Shown: one piece after another, positions 42,349-52,716 of the stretch
Layout: each line of letters begins with the position of its first letter
Position numbering within the stretch: the first letter of the stretch is position 1
Translations under genes and position numbers: made by a program
The notes under the pieces: model-generated
Databases searched by the model: none
What the model was told of the DNA's origin: nothing
What the model saw: only the letters and a program-made list of their open reading frames with translations
Source of the DNA: QQWI01 sp964522015
GTDB taxonomy: Bacteria; Bacillota; Clostridia; Peptostreptococcales; Acidaminobacteraceae
Assembly: GCA_964522015.1 (NCBI GenBank)
Contig: CAZFST010000004.1
Location: forward strand, 1 to 64,000
DNA: 64,000 nt
Direction: 5' to 3'

Positions 42349-42653
42349 AGTGGTTCTTAGGGTCTCTGATAATCTATGGTGGTCGAGTTAAACCTAACAT
42401 AAATGGTACTGAAAAAGCGGACTAAAAAAAACTACAAAAGCAGACCCATTTACAGGTTATAAGTTCAGAATATTTCGCCTTAAAGGGCGCCATATTAATT
42501 TTTTATTGTATAAACAGAACAAATAGACACTGTACATGTTGACGGATGATAGACGATTCGTTATGGTATATTAACACAGCTTTCATTGTTCAATGGTTTC
42601 GATACCTCAAACAATGGTTTAGTAAATTTATAGAGAATTAGGGAGATTTCTTG
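42349..42653. other. Intergenic region without a gene
   Basis: About 300 bp AT-rich. CATTGTT (near 42583) and AACAATG (near 42610) form a 7-bp inverted repeat 30-70 bp before the YibE/F start and could be an operator. TTGACG at 42539 and TATATT near 42567 are spaced too widely for a clean promoter. I see no open frame with a ribosome binding site. Confidence 0.5.
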
Positions 42654-43817
42654 ATGACAAATAGGAAAACGTTTTACATACTTAGTTACACTTCAATTGC
42701 CGTTTTGTTAATAGCATTCCTTGGTTTTGTTTATTGGCTTAATCAGCCCACAGCGGGGGAAACCCCAACTGCTGCTAGTCTGGGTATTTTTGCAAAAGCC
42801 CACGTCTCTGAGCTATTGGCTGAACAGGCCAGTCCTGATACTTGGACTGAAGGCCTTAGATTAGGTCAACAAGATATTGTGATTACGATTGATAGTGGCC
42901 AATACAAAAAGCAGTCCTTTCGCACCATTAACTTTTTGGGTGCCTACGGTAATGTAGATCTTAAAGAAGGTTCGAAAATCATTGTGCGTATGGATTTAGA
43001 TGATAACAAGCAACCATATGTAACGGGAGTTGTGAATCATAATAGGAATAGTGTTGTTATGGGACTTGTAGGACTCTTTGTGGTGTTGTTGGTAGTCCTT
43101 GGCGGCAAAAAAGGAGTGACTGCCCTTGTGGGCCTAGTATTTACCATATTAAGCATCTGGTATTTCTTAATTCCAATGATCCAACGAGGCATACCAGCCA
43201 TTCCAGCAACAATTTTCCTAGTTGCAGTCACAACTTTGGTATCTTTAATTGCCCTTTGTGGCGTGAGCAAGAAGAGTTTTTGCGCTATTGTCGGATGCAT
43301 CGGAGGTGTGACCATGGCTGGCATGATAGCTGTCTTAGCTGGAATGCTTACTCCCATTACGGGTTTTAATATGCCTGAAGCTGAAGAACTGGTGCTGCGA
43401 GCGGGAGACACCGGGTTGCACATTCGTGGACTTCTAGCCAGTGGCATACTCATTGCATCTCTAGGTGCAGTGATGGATGTCGCGATGATGATTGCTTCGG
43501 CACTTTCAGAAATACATGAGTTGAATCCTAAAATAACCACTTCTCAACTTTTTAAATCCGGTATCAACATTGGCCGTGACTCAATGGGCACAATGGCAAA
43601 CACGTTGATTTTGGCTTTTGCAGGTGCATCGTTGAACACATTGGTACTGTTCAGGGTTTTTGATTACCCTTACCTTCAAATTTTCAACAGTGATTTGTTG
43701 GTCATCGAAATCATCCAGGGCGTTGTCGGGTCTATTGGCATTATTCTGACGGTACCCTTAGTGGCAGCCATCAGCGCTTATATTTATGGTCATACTAAAT
43801 ATCAATTATCAAAGTAA
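42654..43817 (+). CDS. YibE/F-family membrane protein
   Basis: 387-aa membrane protein with an N-terminal anchor helix, an extracytoplasmic OB-like region (about 60-135, ILGQQDIVITIDSGQ-type strands) and seven or more helices. GVTALVGLVFTILSIWYFLIPMI, GASLNTLVLF and the acidic EAEELVLRAGDTGLHIRGLLASGI region are YibE/F-like. The family's transport role is unproven. AGGGAG lies 8 nt before ATG 42654; TTG 42651 is also possible. It is transcribed alone, upstream of the giant surface protein. Confidence 0.87.
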   Translation: MTNRKTFYILSYTSIAVLLIAFLGFVYWLNQPTAGETPTAASLGIFAKAHVSELLAEQASPDTWTEGLRLGQQDIVITIDSGQYKKQSFRTINFLGAYGNVDLKEGSKIIVRMDLDDNKQPYVTGVVNHNRNSVVMGLVGLFVVLLVVLGGKKGVTALVGLVFTILSIWYFLIPMIQRGIPAIPATIFLVAVTTLVSLIALCGVSKKSFCAIVGCIGGVTMAGMIAVLAGMLTPITGFNMPEAEELVLRAGDTGLHIRGLLASGILIASLGAVMDVAMMIASALSEIHELNPKITTSQLFKSGINIGRDSMGTMANTLILAFAGASLNTLVLFRVFDYPYLQIFNSDLLVIEIIQGVVGSIGIILTVPLVAAISAYIYGHTKYQLSK

Positions 43818-43957
43818 TATCTCGTGTGTAAAAAAAGAGATCGCTATAAAGCGACAACGCGTTAGGGGGGCGAACATGCTATCAATTCGATGGTTAGATA
43901 CGTCATAACACTTTCTACTGGTGATGTTTGCATTTTACAACATTTAATGGAGGGTTT

Positions 43958-46900
43958 ATGAAGATTAGAGCATTTAAAAAGACTATTAGTTTAATGTTAA
44001 CGGTATTACTTGTGTTGGGTACGTTTAACTTCCCCATGGCATCTGAGATCACTACTGCTACAAATGCGGATCACATTGTGATTAGCCAAGTGTATGGCGG
44101 TGGCGGTAATAGTGGCGCGACATATAAGAATGATTTTATTGAGCTGTACAATCCAACTGCAGTAGCGGTAGATTTAAACGGTTGGACACTTCAGTATGCC
44201 AGTGCGACAGGGGCATTTGGTGGCGCTAATACCGTAGCTAAACTAGTAGGCGTCATTAACCCAGGTGCATTTTTTCTCGTTAAATGCGGGGGTGGCACTA
44301 ATGGGGTAGATTTGCCAAGGGAAGACTTGACGACAATACTAGCATTAGGTGGATCCAGTGGTAAAGTAGCCTTAGCTAAAACAGAGGCAATTATAGCCTC
44401 AAAGACGGATGCCCACTTAGTGGATTTAGTGGCCTACAGTAGCACACCCGCCACCACCACTATGTACGAAGGCACAGGCCCTGCACCAGGCCTGTCCAGC
44501 GCGACTTCAGCAAAACGAATCGATGAGAAAACAGATAGCAACGACAATAAGTTAGAATTTCAAGCAGTTACTCCGACCCCCCGGGGCACCGCGATGCTGA
44601 TACCGATACTAGCGCCAATCCAAATCACAGCAAACTATAAAGATGTGGCTGTCGTGTCTGGTTCGAGTATCACGCTGACATGTGATGCGCCTAGCGCAAA
44701 GATTTACTATACATTAGATGGATCTATTCCAACTATAACAAGTGCCGCAATTAGTACTTCAATCAAAATTGGAGGAGTGATAGGCGATACAATTGTATTG
44801 AAGGCCATTGCAAAGGCAGAGGGTAGAGCTGATAGCCAATTATTTACTTCTACCTATACCATAAAAGATCGGGATCCAGTTAAAAACATTAAGGATGTTT
44901 TAGCGCTTCCAACCAACAGTGAATTTGTGGAAGTAAAAGGGACGCTTTCTTACCTGGCGACCAATTCCTCCAATCCTGTCATCCAATCGGTGATTGATGG
45001 TAAAACGTATGCACTGTATATTTTTGGTGCAGTACCAGATGGTGCCAAAATTGGCGATGAAGTCAAATTTTTAGGTACTTATGTTATTTATAATGGTCTT
45101 CCAGAAATGACGAGTATTACTTCATCAAGCCGTGTAGGGCCTGGAGAAATCATTGCACCGACAGAGATGTCCATTCAAGATATCAAAGCAAATGGCAAGT
45201 CATTACTTGGAAGAATAGTTAAAATTAAAAACGCAACGCTTGGCACTTTTCTTGGTACTGGTTCTACACCAATCAGCCAAGGTGCAGAGAGTATCAATAT
45301 CTATAAGCCAGCAGCTTATCCAGTTCAGGTAGTAGCAGGCGATGTTGTTGATGTCACAGCAATGGTGACATGTAATAATGCGACGATTCAATTGTTCACA
45401 GGCACAAAAGTTGCGAATGGTTTTAATGTCTATGATGTGATGAATGATACTAAAGGTCCTGTTATTACCTTGGAAGACACGTATTTATCAGCGAAACCTG
45501 GTCAGGATTATATCATTTGCGCAAAGGTTGAAGACAATAAAGGTGTAACCGATGTGCTAATCAGTTACACCATTGGTGCACAATCAGTGATCAATCAACC
45601 GATGACCTATCAAAATGAGAAATCAGAATATCAATTTGTGATTAAGGGTAGTGATATTCTTCAAACTACTTCTGCGTTAAGCTTCACGATTAAGGCAAAA
45701 GATGTCACCGCACTTGAAACCGTGGCAGCGCCTGTTACAGTTAAAGTAGATGGTGCACCACAGATTCTTTCTGTAATACCTGCAAGAAATAGCAGTACTG
45801 GTGCGAATAAGTCACCTGAAATCACCGTTGTTCTAGGTAATGCAGGTCTGAACCCAGTCGTAACACTTACTCTTAAAAAAGAAAATACTGTACTCGTTGA
45901 TGCACTAGCAATGACTGCAAATGCAGAGGGGACAGCATTTAATCACGCAACAAAAGATTTAGCTGACGGCATCTATACAGTGATTGTCAAGGTTGTCAGC
46001 GGCGACAATCGAGTAGCTGAAACCACATGGAATTTTACAGTCGGAACGCCAAGGATTCAAGCTTACTACGGTCAATTACACGCTCATACAGCACAGTATT
46101 CTGACGGTTCCGGTACACTGCAAGACGGTCTAAGTTACATCCTGAATCTACCGGAATCAGAAAAGGTGGACTTTGTCTCTTTTACAGACCACTCGAATTA
46201 TTTTGATACAGCAACTGAAGCAAATCCTTCAGCAGCGTTAAATGATACAACCAAGATGACTGCTGCAAGCCTTGCAACTTGGAATAGCTATGTCAGTGCG
46301 ATGCAAAAGTTCAATGCCGACAACGCAGGCAAGGTAATCGCAATGCCGGGCTTTGAGATGACTTGGTCTGGCGGTCCTGGCCATATCAACACATTCAACT
46401 CCAAAGGGGTTGTCAGTCGCAACAACAAGGATCTTAATAATAAGACTGCAGATGCTGGTATGAAGGCATACTATGAAAATCTGATTGTGAACACAGATCC
46501 ATTGGCTAATCTATCTCAATTTAATCATCCAGGTTCGACTTTTGGTACTTTTGCTGATTTCGCCTACTGGTCACCAGCTTATGATAATAAGATGGTCGCA
46601 GTAGAAGTGGGTAATGGAGAAGGTGCTGTCGGTTCCGGGGGCTATTTCAGTAGCTATAACGAATACACGAAAGCCCTTGATAAAGGCTGGCATGTTGCAC
46701 CTACAGTCAATCAAGATAACCATAAGGGCAAGTGGGGCAATGCCAACACTGCTCGAACGGTTATTCTCACAGATTCAAAGAGCACAGATGGTTTGTTGAA
46801 GGGTCTTAAAGAGATGTCTGTTTATGCAACAGAAGATAAGAATCTTGAAATTCAGTACACTGTGAATGATCAAATCTTAGGCAGTACAATTACAGAAGTG

Positions 46901-49699
46901 CCTACAAAGCCACTGAGCTTTGACATTCGCATTAACGACCCAGATACAAGTGATGCGATTGCAAAAGTTGACATCGTCGGTAATGGCGGCCGTACCCTTG
47001 CAACTAAATCCTTTACGGACAGCAATGTACAGTGGCAGTTCGAACTCCCTGCAGTGCAAGGCTACTATTATGTTCGTGTTACTCAAGCAGATAAGAATAT
47101 TGCGGTCACGGCACCAGTTTGGATTGGACAAGCACCACTTGTAGGTATCAGCAACTTTGCTACTGATACGAAGATGCCTGTTACCAATGAAGCAGTTTCG
47201 CTTACCACTAAACTGTTTAACAATGAGCAGCAAGCAGTAACATTGAAATCTATCACATATCACGTTGGTGATACAATCATTGCACAAGAAAATCCCATGA
47301 CAGAAATCGCCACCGGTGGTCAAATTGTACATTCGAGTCAATACAGTACAACTATGGTTGGGTATGTTGATGTAACTGTTACTGCTATAATCGATGTCAA
47401 TGGTCAAGATAAAAGCTTCACACAAGATTTGACGCTTAATGTTAGGGATGCAAACAAACTTGTGTATATTGGCATTGATGCAAGTCATTTTAATGAATAC
47501 GTCAACGGTAACTACAAGGATAGCATGGGCAACTTTGCAAATCTAGCAGTTGGTTATGACGTGCGAATTGTAGAACTAAAAACTTCAGAAGCCTTGATTG
47601 CAGCAACCAAGGATTCCAAGTATCGCATGCTGGTTCTTACACCACCGACGAGAAGGAATGGCAATAAACTCCTCATTGGATATATGAACTATTCAGATGA
47701 AGAGATTGATGCCATAAAAGCCTTTGGAGAAAATGGTAATACAGTTGTTATTACTGGCTGGGGCGACTACTATGAAGGTTATACTGCATTTACTGATGGT
47801 AAAGCGCACGTGCTGCCTTTAGATCAGCATATGGCCGCACAACAAAATAAACTCCTGTCAGCACTCGGTGCCTCACTTCGGGTTTCAGATGATGAAATCA
47901 AAGATAAGGTGACAAATGGTGGTCAGGATGCCCGATTGTATTTAACAAACTATAATTTGGACAATCCGCTACTCGTAGGGGTTAAACCAGCCGAGCAAAA
48001 GTACTCAAACTATGGTGGTGCAACAATTCATGCGGTTGACAGTAATGGTGTTCCAACAAACACACTGCCTTCCACTATAAGCCCAATGGTGTATGGCTTT
48101 GATACAAGTACTTCTGACGATGACGACAAAACAGGTACAACAGCTGTAAATGGTGTAGCAGTACCTAAATACAATGGTAAGTATATGGTTGCAGCATCTG
48201 AAACAGTGTCTTATGCCAATGGGAAAAAGGCTCTTATTATTGTTGCTGGCTCTGCATTTATGAGTAACTTTGAAGTACAAGTGACCATGGATAGCTATGC
48301 AACTCCTGCATACAGCAATTACACAATTGTAGAAAACATCGTTAAGTTTGCGAATCCAACAGTCATTTCTGACATTGCGGCACTTCACACGGCAAGAGAA
48401 GGTGAAATATTTACCGTTCGTGGTATTGTCACTTCAAATGCTTCAGGATTTGATAAAGAAACCGCATTCTTCGATTGTATTTACTTGCAAGATGGCACCG
48501 CTGGTATCAACGCATTCCCAGTTTCGGGTGTGATTAAAGCGGGCCAAACCGTTGAAATCAAGGGAAAAGTCAGCTCGTATAATGGTGAAAGACAAATCGC
48601 TGTCGAAAAGGTGACAATTATTGATGAAACAATCAAACCGTTACCGCCTGCAAAGAATGTGACTGCTAAAGATGTGGCGTCAGCTTCGTATTTAGGTAGC
48701 CTCGTGCAACTGACTGGCGAAGTAGTGCAAATTGATATGGTAAATAACGTAGTGGAAAACATTTATGTAAAAGATAGCAGCGATGATATTGCTCGCGTCT
48801 TTATCGATGGTTATATTACCTCAAAAGTTAACCAATCAAGGATTAGAGTAGGTTCAACAATTATAGCTACTGGCCTTTCATCTGTAGATACGCTTGGTAG
48901 CCGTATACGTGTACGAGATCGAGCTGAGATTTTAGTGAAATCTAGAAGACCTGATACAACTGAAACAGACTTAAAAAGTACCCCTGAAAAGGCAACAGAA
49001 AATATTATTACTCCTATAAACCCACCAGTAATCACACCATTAATCACACCAGTAATCACACCAGTAATCACACCAGTAATTCCATCAGTGATTCCACCTG
49101 TGAACACAGGGAGTAACACTGTATTGATTGATGATACTCGATTGCCTCTTGGTGAGGTGCCATTCAAATTTGTTGATATCCAGAAGCATTGGGCTAATAA
49201 CTATATCCAATTACTTGCTTCGTTTGGTATCATTCATGGAACAACTGAAAGTACATTTAGTCCTGGTTTAATGATGACCCGTGGGGATTTCACAAAGTTA
49301 TTAATGGGCGTGATTGATCAGAAGGTAGATGGCCCACAGGTATTTAGCGACGTTAACCCAAGTGATTATTATTACGAAGCCATCCAATCGGCTCAAAATT
49401 TGGGTCTTGTCAATGGTGAAAATGGCCTTTTCAACCCAAAAGAGACATTGATGAGACAGGATATGATGGTCATTGTCCACCGAGCATTAATGCTTAAAAA
49501 AGTGCCAATGGTCAAAGTAGGTAGCTTGAATGAGTTTAGCGATTATCAACTCATTGCTCCTTATGCACAGTCTGCAGTTGCAGCTCTGGTTGGAGAAGAG
49601 ATTATTCATGGCTATAATGGTAAGTTAAAGCCTCTGGATACCTTGACTCGGGCCGAAGCCGCTAAGATTATCTTTGACTTGAGAAACCTTGTAAAGTAA
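43958..49699 (+). CDS. Giant SLH-anchored surface protein with lamin-tail and PHP metallohydrolase domains
   Basis: 1913-aa exported protein. Signal peptide (1-28), lamin-tail domain (about 40-165, VISQVYGGGGNSGATYKNDFIELYNP in two blocks), chitobiase-C-like beta domain (about 220-300), OB/nucleic-acid-binding-like domains (about 305-490 and 1480-1580), and a CehA/McbA-like PHP module from about 700 (YYGQLHAHTAQYSDG, FTDHSNYF, FNHPGS). A DUF4350/GATase-like part (about 1170-1390) comes later. A Pro/Ile/Thr-rich linker (about 1690-1715) leads to three SLH repeats that bind the cell wall. The start is ATG 43958 behind GGAGGG. It resembles secreted nuclease/phosphoesterase assemblies for extracellular DNA or phosphate scavenging; that role is inference. 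Confidence 0.88.
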   Translation: MKIRAFKKTISLMLTVLLVLGTFNFPMASEITTATNADHIVISQVYGGGGNSGATYKNDFIELYNPTAVAVDLNGWTLQYASATGAFGGANTVAKLVGVINPGAFFLVKCGGGTNGVDLPREDLTTILALGGSSGKVALAKTEAIIASKTDAHLVDLVAYSSTPATTTMYEGTGPAPGLSSATSAKRIDEKTDSNDNKLEFQAVTPTPRGTAMLIPILAPIQITANYKDVAVVSGSSITLTCDAPSAKIYYTLDGSIPTITSAAISTSIKIGGVIGDTIVLKAIAKAEGRADSQLFTSTYTIKDRDPVKNIKDVLALPTNSEFVEVKGTLSYLATNSSNPVIQSVIDGKTYALYIFGAVPDGAKIGDEVKFLGTYVIYNGLPEMTSITSSSRVGPGEIIAPTEMSIQDIKANGKSLLGRIVKIKNATLGTFLGTGSTPISQGAESINIYKPAAYPVQVVAGDVVDVTAMVTCNNATIQLFTGTKVANGFNVYDVMNDTKGPVITLEDTYLSAKPGQDYIICAKVEDNKGVTDVLISYTIGAQSVINQPMTYQNEKSEYQFVIKGSDILQTTSALSFTIKAKDVTALETVAAPVTVKVDGAPQILSVIPARNSSTGANKSPEITVVLGNAGLNPVVTLTLKKENTVLVDALAMTANAEGTAFNHATKDLADGIYTVIVKVVSGDNRVAETTWNFTVGTPRIQAYYGQLHAHTAQYSDGSGTLQDGLSYILNLPESEKVDFVSFTDHSNYFDTATEANPSAALNDTTKMTAASLATWNSYVSAMQKFNADNAGKVIAMPGFEMTWSGGPGHINTFNSKGVVSRNNKDLNNKTADAGMKAYYENLIVNTDPLANLSQFNHPGSTFGTFADFAYWSPAYDNKMVAVEVGNGEGAVGSGGYFSSYNEYTKALDKGWHVAPTVNQDNHKGKWGNANTARTVILTDSKSTDGLLKGLKEMSVYATEDKNLEIQYTVNDQILGSTITEVPTKPLSFDIRINDPDTSDAIAKVDIVGNGGRTLATKSFTDSNVQWQFELPAVQGYYYVRVTQADKNIAVTAPVWIGQAPLVGISNFATDTKMPVTNEAVSLTTKLFNNEQQAVTLKSITYHVGDTIIAQENPMTEIATGGQIVHSSQYSTTMVGYVDVTVTAIIDVNGQDKSFTQDLTLNVRDANKLVYIGIDASHFNEYVNGNYKDSMGNFANLAVGYDVRIVELKTSEALIAATKDSKYRMLVLTPPTRRNGNKLLIGYMNYSDEEIDAIKAFGENGNTVVITGWGDYYEGYTAFTDGKAHVLPLDQHMAAQQNKLLSALGASLRVSDDEIKDKVTNGGQDARLYLTNYNLDNPLLVGVKPAEQKYSNYGGATIHAVDSNGVPTNTLPSTISPMVYGFDTSTSDDDDKTGTTAVNGVAVPKYNGKYMVAASETVSYANGKKALIIVAGSAFMSNFEVQVTMDSYATPAYSNYTIVENIVKFANPTVISDIAALHTAREGEIFTVRGIVTSNASGFDKETAFFDCIYLQDGTAGINAFPVSGVIKAGQTVEIKGKVSSYNGERQIAVEKVTIIDETIKPLPPAKNVTAKDVASASYLGSLVQLTGEVVQIDMVNNVVENIYVKDSSDDIARVFIDGYITSKVNQSRIRVGSTIIATGLSSVDTLGSRIRVRDRAEILVKSRRPDTTETDLKSTPEKATENIITPINPPVITPLITPVITPVITPVIPSVIPPVNTGSNTVLIDDTRLPLGEVPFKFVDIQKHWANNYIQLLASFGIIHGTTESTFSPGLMMTRGDFTKLLMGVIDQKVDGPQVFSDVNPSDYYYEAIQSAQNLGLVNGENGLFNPKETLMRQDMMVIVHRALMLKKVPMVKVGSLNEFSDYQLIAPYAQSAVAALVGEEIIHGYNGKLKPLDTLTRAEAAKIIFDLRNLVK
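49022..49105 (+). repeat. Tandem 12-bp repeats in the linker of the SLH protein
   Basis: Repeats of ATCACACCAGTA and variants encode VITP/LITP/VIPS units, a Pro-rich spacer between the last globular domain and the SLH repeats. Confidence 0.85.
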
Positions 49700-49720
49700 T
49701 GACAAATTAACCTTAAAGAT

Positions 49721-49769
49721 AAAGTTCTAATGAACTTGTGGTAACCCGCAAGAACATTAGAGCTTTTTT
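49721..49769 (+). terminator. Terminator after the SLH protein gene
   Basis: AAAGTTCTAATG pairs with CATTAGAGCTTT, enclosing a second small stem (CTTGTGG/CCCGCAAG), followed by TTTTTTC. Confidence 0.82.
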
Positions 49770-49869
49770 CTTGTTTAAGGTCAACTTTAAGCGGTATAGA
49801 TAAACTAGTGACCAACATATAATTGGGCAATATGTCTGGCTAAAACTATCTGCCTTGGGGAGGACGTCT

Positions 49870-51606
49870 ATGCAATTGTACAGGAATATGAAAATTGGCA
49901 CTAAGATGATTCTAGGATTTTTGATTGTGGCTTTGATTGCAGGTGGAGTTGGCTTGATTGGCATTGTCAATATTAAGACCATTGACGAAGCGGATACTCG
50001 GCTCTATAAAACCATGACTGTTCCACTAGGTCAAATGATCTTAATTGCCGAGAGTTTTCAGCGGATGCGAGGCAACCTAAAGGATATTTTGTTGTCTGAA
50101 ACCCCAGAAGAAATTGCTGACTATGAAGGCAGAATTAAAACAAGAAATGAAGAATTTAATTATAATATCCTTGAGTTTGAAAAGACACTCTTTACCCAAG
50201 AGGGTAAAGAACTAGTTGAATCAATTCAGGCTCAAAAGATTGCCTACGATAAAATAGGTGTAGAAATCATTGCACTTAAAAAAAGTGGTAAAGTTGCTGA
50301 AGCTCATGAACTGATGCTAGGTGAAGGTGGTACCATCAGAACGCAAATAGAAAAAGATTATAGGCGTTTAATGGAAATCAAAGTGGATACAGCTAAATCT
50401 ACATCAGAAAGTAATGCAGCTATTGCCAAAAGCGCAACCGCCATGACTATTGCCCTTGTAATTGGTGCCATGACCATTTCCTTGCTTCTCGGTTGGTTTA
50501 TCTCCTCTTCAATTAAAAAGCCCATCTCTCAAATGGTGGATGCTGCTAAACGAATTGCCGATGGTGATTTAGATGTTCAAATCAACATCAAGTCAAAAGA
50601 CGAAGTGGGTATTTTGGCAGATGCTTTTGGTAGAATGGTAGATAATGTTAATGAAGTGATGTCAAATATCAATTCTGCGTCTGAACAGGTGGCGTCGGGC
50701 TCCCGTCAAGTATCTGATTCCAGCATGTCTCTGTCACAAGGGGCCACGGAGCAGGCCAGCTCAATTGAAGAGCTCACCGCTTCCATAGAGGAAATTGCAT
50801 CGCAAACCCGCTTGAATGCTGAGAATGCAAACCAAGCCAACGGTTTGGCTGAAAGTACTAAGGTCCATGCGGTAGAAGGCAATGGACAGATGCAATTTAT
50901 GCTTAAATCCATGGATGAAATCAACGAATCCAGTACAAGTATTTCTAAAATTATTAAAGTTATTGACGAAATTGCTTTCCAAACCAACATCTTGGCCCTA
51001 AATGCAGCGGTTGAAGCAGCAAGAGCTGGTGAGCACGGTAAAGGCTTTGCAGTGGTTGCAGAAGAAGTACGGAATTTGGCGGCAAGATCAGCCAATGCTG
51101 CTAAAGAAACTGCAGATTTGATTGAAGGTTCTATTAAAAAAGTGGGTGACGGTACCCGTATTGCCAACCAAACAGCTGTAGCCCTTAAGCAAATCGTAGA
51201 AAGCATAGAAAAGGTTACCCATTTGGTCAATAATATTGCCGTGGCATCAAATGAGCAAGCTCAGGGGGTTGATCAGATTAATCAAGGGATTAGTCAAATT
51301 GCAGACGTGGTTCAAACCACTTCGGCGACTTCTGAAGAAACAGCAGCCGCCAGCGAAGAGCTTTCTTCTCAAGCAGAGCTGTTAAAACAGCAGGTAGCTC
51401 GTTTTAAACTGAGACGCGGGGGTTCCTTTGGGTCTAATCAAATGTTCGATAACATGAATCCTCAGGTCTTAAGACTCCTCGAGCAAATGAAGGAACAACA
51501 GTACCCCCAGGACCGCATGAGCCATCAGACTGACGACTTTGCGCCAAAGGCAGCTCATAGTTCACGCAAAATCGTATTGAATTCTAAGGATTTTGGCAAG
51601 TACTAA
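49870..51606 (+). CDS. Methyl-accepting chemotaxis protein
   Basis: 578-aa chemoreceptor. Helix 1 (about 10-33) and helix 2 (about 190-212) flank a four-helix-bundle sensor (4HB_MCP type). HAMP follows (KKPISQMVDAAKRIADGDLDV), then the cytoplasmic coiled coil with the tip around residue 366 on (IAFQTNILALNAAVEAARAGE in two parts), where CheA and CheW bind. The ligand is unknown. GGGGAGG lies 6 nt before ATG 49870. There is no CheR-tethering pentapeptide at the C-terminus. No other che or flagellar genes lie in the window. Confidence 0.93.
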   Translation: MQLYRNMKIGTKMILGFLIVALIAGGVGLIGIVNIKTIDEADTRLYKTMTVPLGQMILIAESFQRMRGNLKDILLSETPEEIADYEGRIKTRNEEFNYNILEFEKTLFTQEGKELVESIQAQKIAYDKIGVEIIALKKSGKVAEAHELMLGEGGTIRTQIEKDYRRLMEIKVDTAKSTSESNAAIAKSATAMTIALVIGAMTISLLLGWFISSSIKKPISQMVDAAKRIADGDLDVQINIKSKDEVGILADAFGRMVDNVNEVMSNINSASEQVASGSRQVSDSSMSLSQGATEQASSIEELTASIEEIASQTRLNAENANQANGLAESTKVHAVEGNGQMQFMLKSMDEINESSTSISKIIKVIDEIAFQTNILALNAAVEAARAGEHGKGFAVVAEEVRNLAARSANAAKETADLIEGSIKKVGDGTRIANQTAVALKQIVESIEKVTHLVNNIAVASNEQAQGVDQINQGISQIADVVQTTSATSEETAAASEELSSQAELLKQQVARFKLRRGGSFGSNQMFDNMNPQVLRLLEQMKEQQYPQDRMSHQTDDFAPKAAHSSRKIVLNSKDFGKY

Positions 51607-51656
51607 GGCTATACCCCATTGTGAAATCTGTGAACAGCACTTAAATGCCATAAAAG

Positions 51657-51696
51657 AACCCCCTTCACATTTTAATTTGTGTTGGGGGTTTATTTG
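51657..51696. terminator. Terminator between the chemoreceptor and HAD genes
   Basis: AACCCCC (51657-51663) and GGGGGTT (51684-51690), with an inner CACA/TGTG pairing, followed by TATTTG. Confidence 0.75.
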
Positions 51697-51721
51697 TTAG
51701 GATGATTCATGATAGCCATGT

Positions 51722-52528
51722 TTACAGATTAAAGTAGGCCTTTAATGAAGCGGCTACTGCATCTTGATGGTGATGTCCTATAACTTCACACTGGGGTAGT
51801 GCCGCTATTAGAAGGGGATTGCCATTTTCTAAAATATGACCTTTGCCTACAACCGATAGCATCTCTAAATCGTTCATTCCATCACCATAGGCAATCACTT
51901 CATCGGTGCCTATTGAAAGGCTTTCTAAAAGAGCTAAGATGGCTGAGCCTTTATTGGTCCCTTTTGGCATAACTTCAAGGCACACAGGCATGGAGAATGT
52001 CACATCTACCAAGTCTCCATACTGCTTTTCAATAGCAGCTGCCACTGGGGTCAACAAATCATGACTTAGTGCTGTAAAGAAAATTTTGTTAATAGGCAGG
52101 TGAAGGTAGTCTTCAAATTGGCAAAGGGTAAATTTAAAATCAGCGTCTGAATAATAGTCTTCAAACACCTTGTCTAGGGTTTCCATTAGCCAATATTCAC
52201 CTTGATAAAGATTTTGATAGACCCCTTCTGGAATCGGTATTTGTAGGATGTTCTTGACTACTGCTTGTTCAAGGACGGCTTGTTTAATCAAGTTCCCTTG
52301 GGAATCTGAGACGGTAGCCCCATTTGCAGTGATTAGACGGGCTGGGATACCTAACTTTTTTTGAATGACAGAGGCGTCGCAGTGATGTCTTCCCGTGGCT
52401 ATCCAAAAGTCAATCCCACTATGATAGAGGGCTTGAACGGTAGTTAATGTTTCTTGAGAAAGTTGGTGTTCACCATTGAGTAGTGTGCCATCTAGGTCAG
52501 AAATAACGAGTTTTATTGATTTTTTCAT
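51722..52528 (-). CDS. Cof-type HAD-IIB hydrolase
   Basis: 268-aa HAD phosphatase. Motif I is LVISDLDGTLLNGEH, motif II IATGRHH, and motifs III/IV NKGSAILALLE and VIAYGDGMNDLEML. The cap is type IIB, typical of sugar-phosphate and cofactor phosphatases. AGGAGG lies about 7 nt before ATG 52528. The longer frame to 52561 runs through the operator at 52551-52574. It shares this exact palindrome with the oxidoreductase operon at the window start, implying a common regulator. Confidence 0.9.
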   Translation of the reverse strand: MKKSIKLVISDLDGTLLNGEHQLSQETLTTVQALYHSGIDFWIATGRHHCDASVIQKKLGIPARLITANGATVSDSQGNLIKQAVLEQAVVKNILQIPIPEGVYQNLYQGEYWLMETLDKVFEDYYSDADFKFTLCQFEDYLHLPINKIFFTALSHDLLTPVAAAIEKQYGDLVDVTFSMPVCLEVMPKGTNKGSAILALLESLSIGTDEVIAYGDGMNDLEMLSVVGKGHILENGNPLLIAALPQCEVIGHHHQDAVAASLKAYFNL

Positions 52529-52550
52529 TGAAAAGCCTCCTGCACTCAGA

Positions 52551-52574
52551 GGTAGTGTCAACTATCACACTACC
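52551..52574 (-). promoter_or_regulatory. Palindromic operator upstream of the HAD gene
   Basis: Same 24-bp sequence as at 30-53 (GGTAGTGT-N8-ACACTACC on the minus strand), spacer included. A further half-site, GGTAGTA, lies at 52582-52588. It sits between the HAD gene and the divergent MerR gene. Confidence 0.7.
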
Positions 52575-52663
52575 CATTAAGTGGTAGTATGAAATCTTAC
52601 TCCACACACTAAGTGTAGCCCATGACTTTTAAGAATGCAATCCCATAAAAAAACGGGAAACGT

Positions 52664-52692
52664 TTGCAATTTAACGGGTTTGTGGGTATGAT
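52664..52692 (+). promoter_or_regulatory. Promoter of the MerR-family gene
   Basis: TTGCAA (52664-52669), 17-bp spacer, TATGAT (52687-52692), 24 bp before ATG 52717. Normal spacing suggests ordinary rather than MerR-type activation here. Confidence 0.6.
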
Positions 52693-52716
52693 AGTGCCAA
52701 CGGGAAAGGGGAACGT

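Noticed and set aside
46877..47488. 203-codon open frame on the minus strand
   Set aside because: It lies wholly inside the SLH-protein gene, its product is Cys-rich without any family pattern, and no ribosome binding site precedes it.
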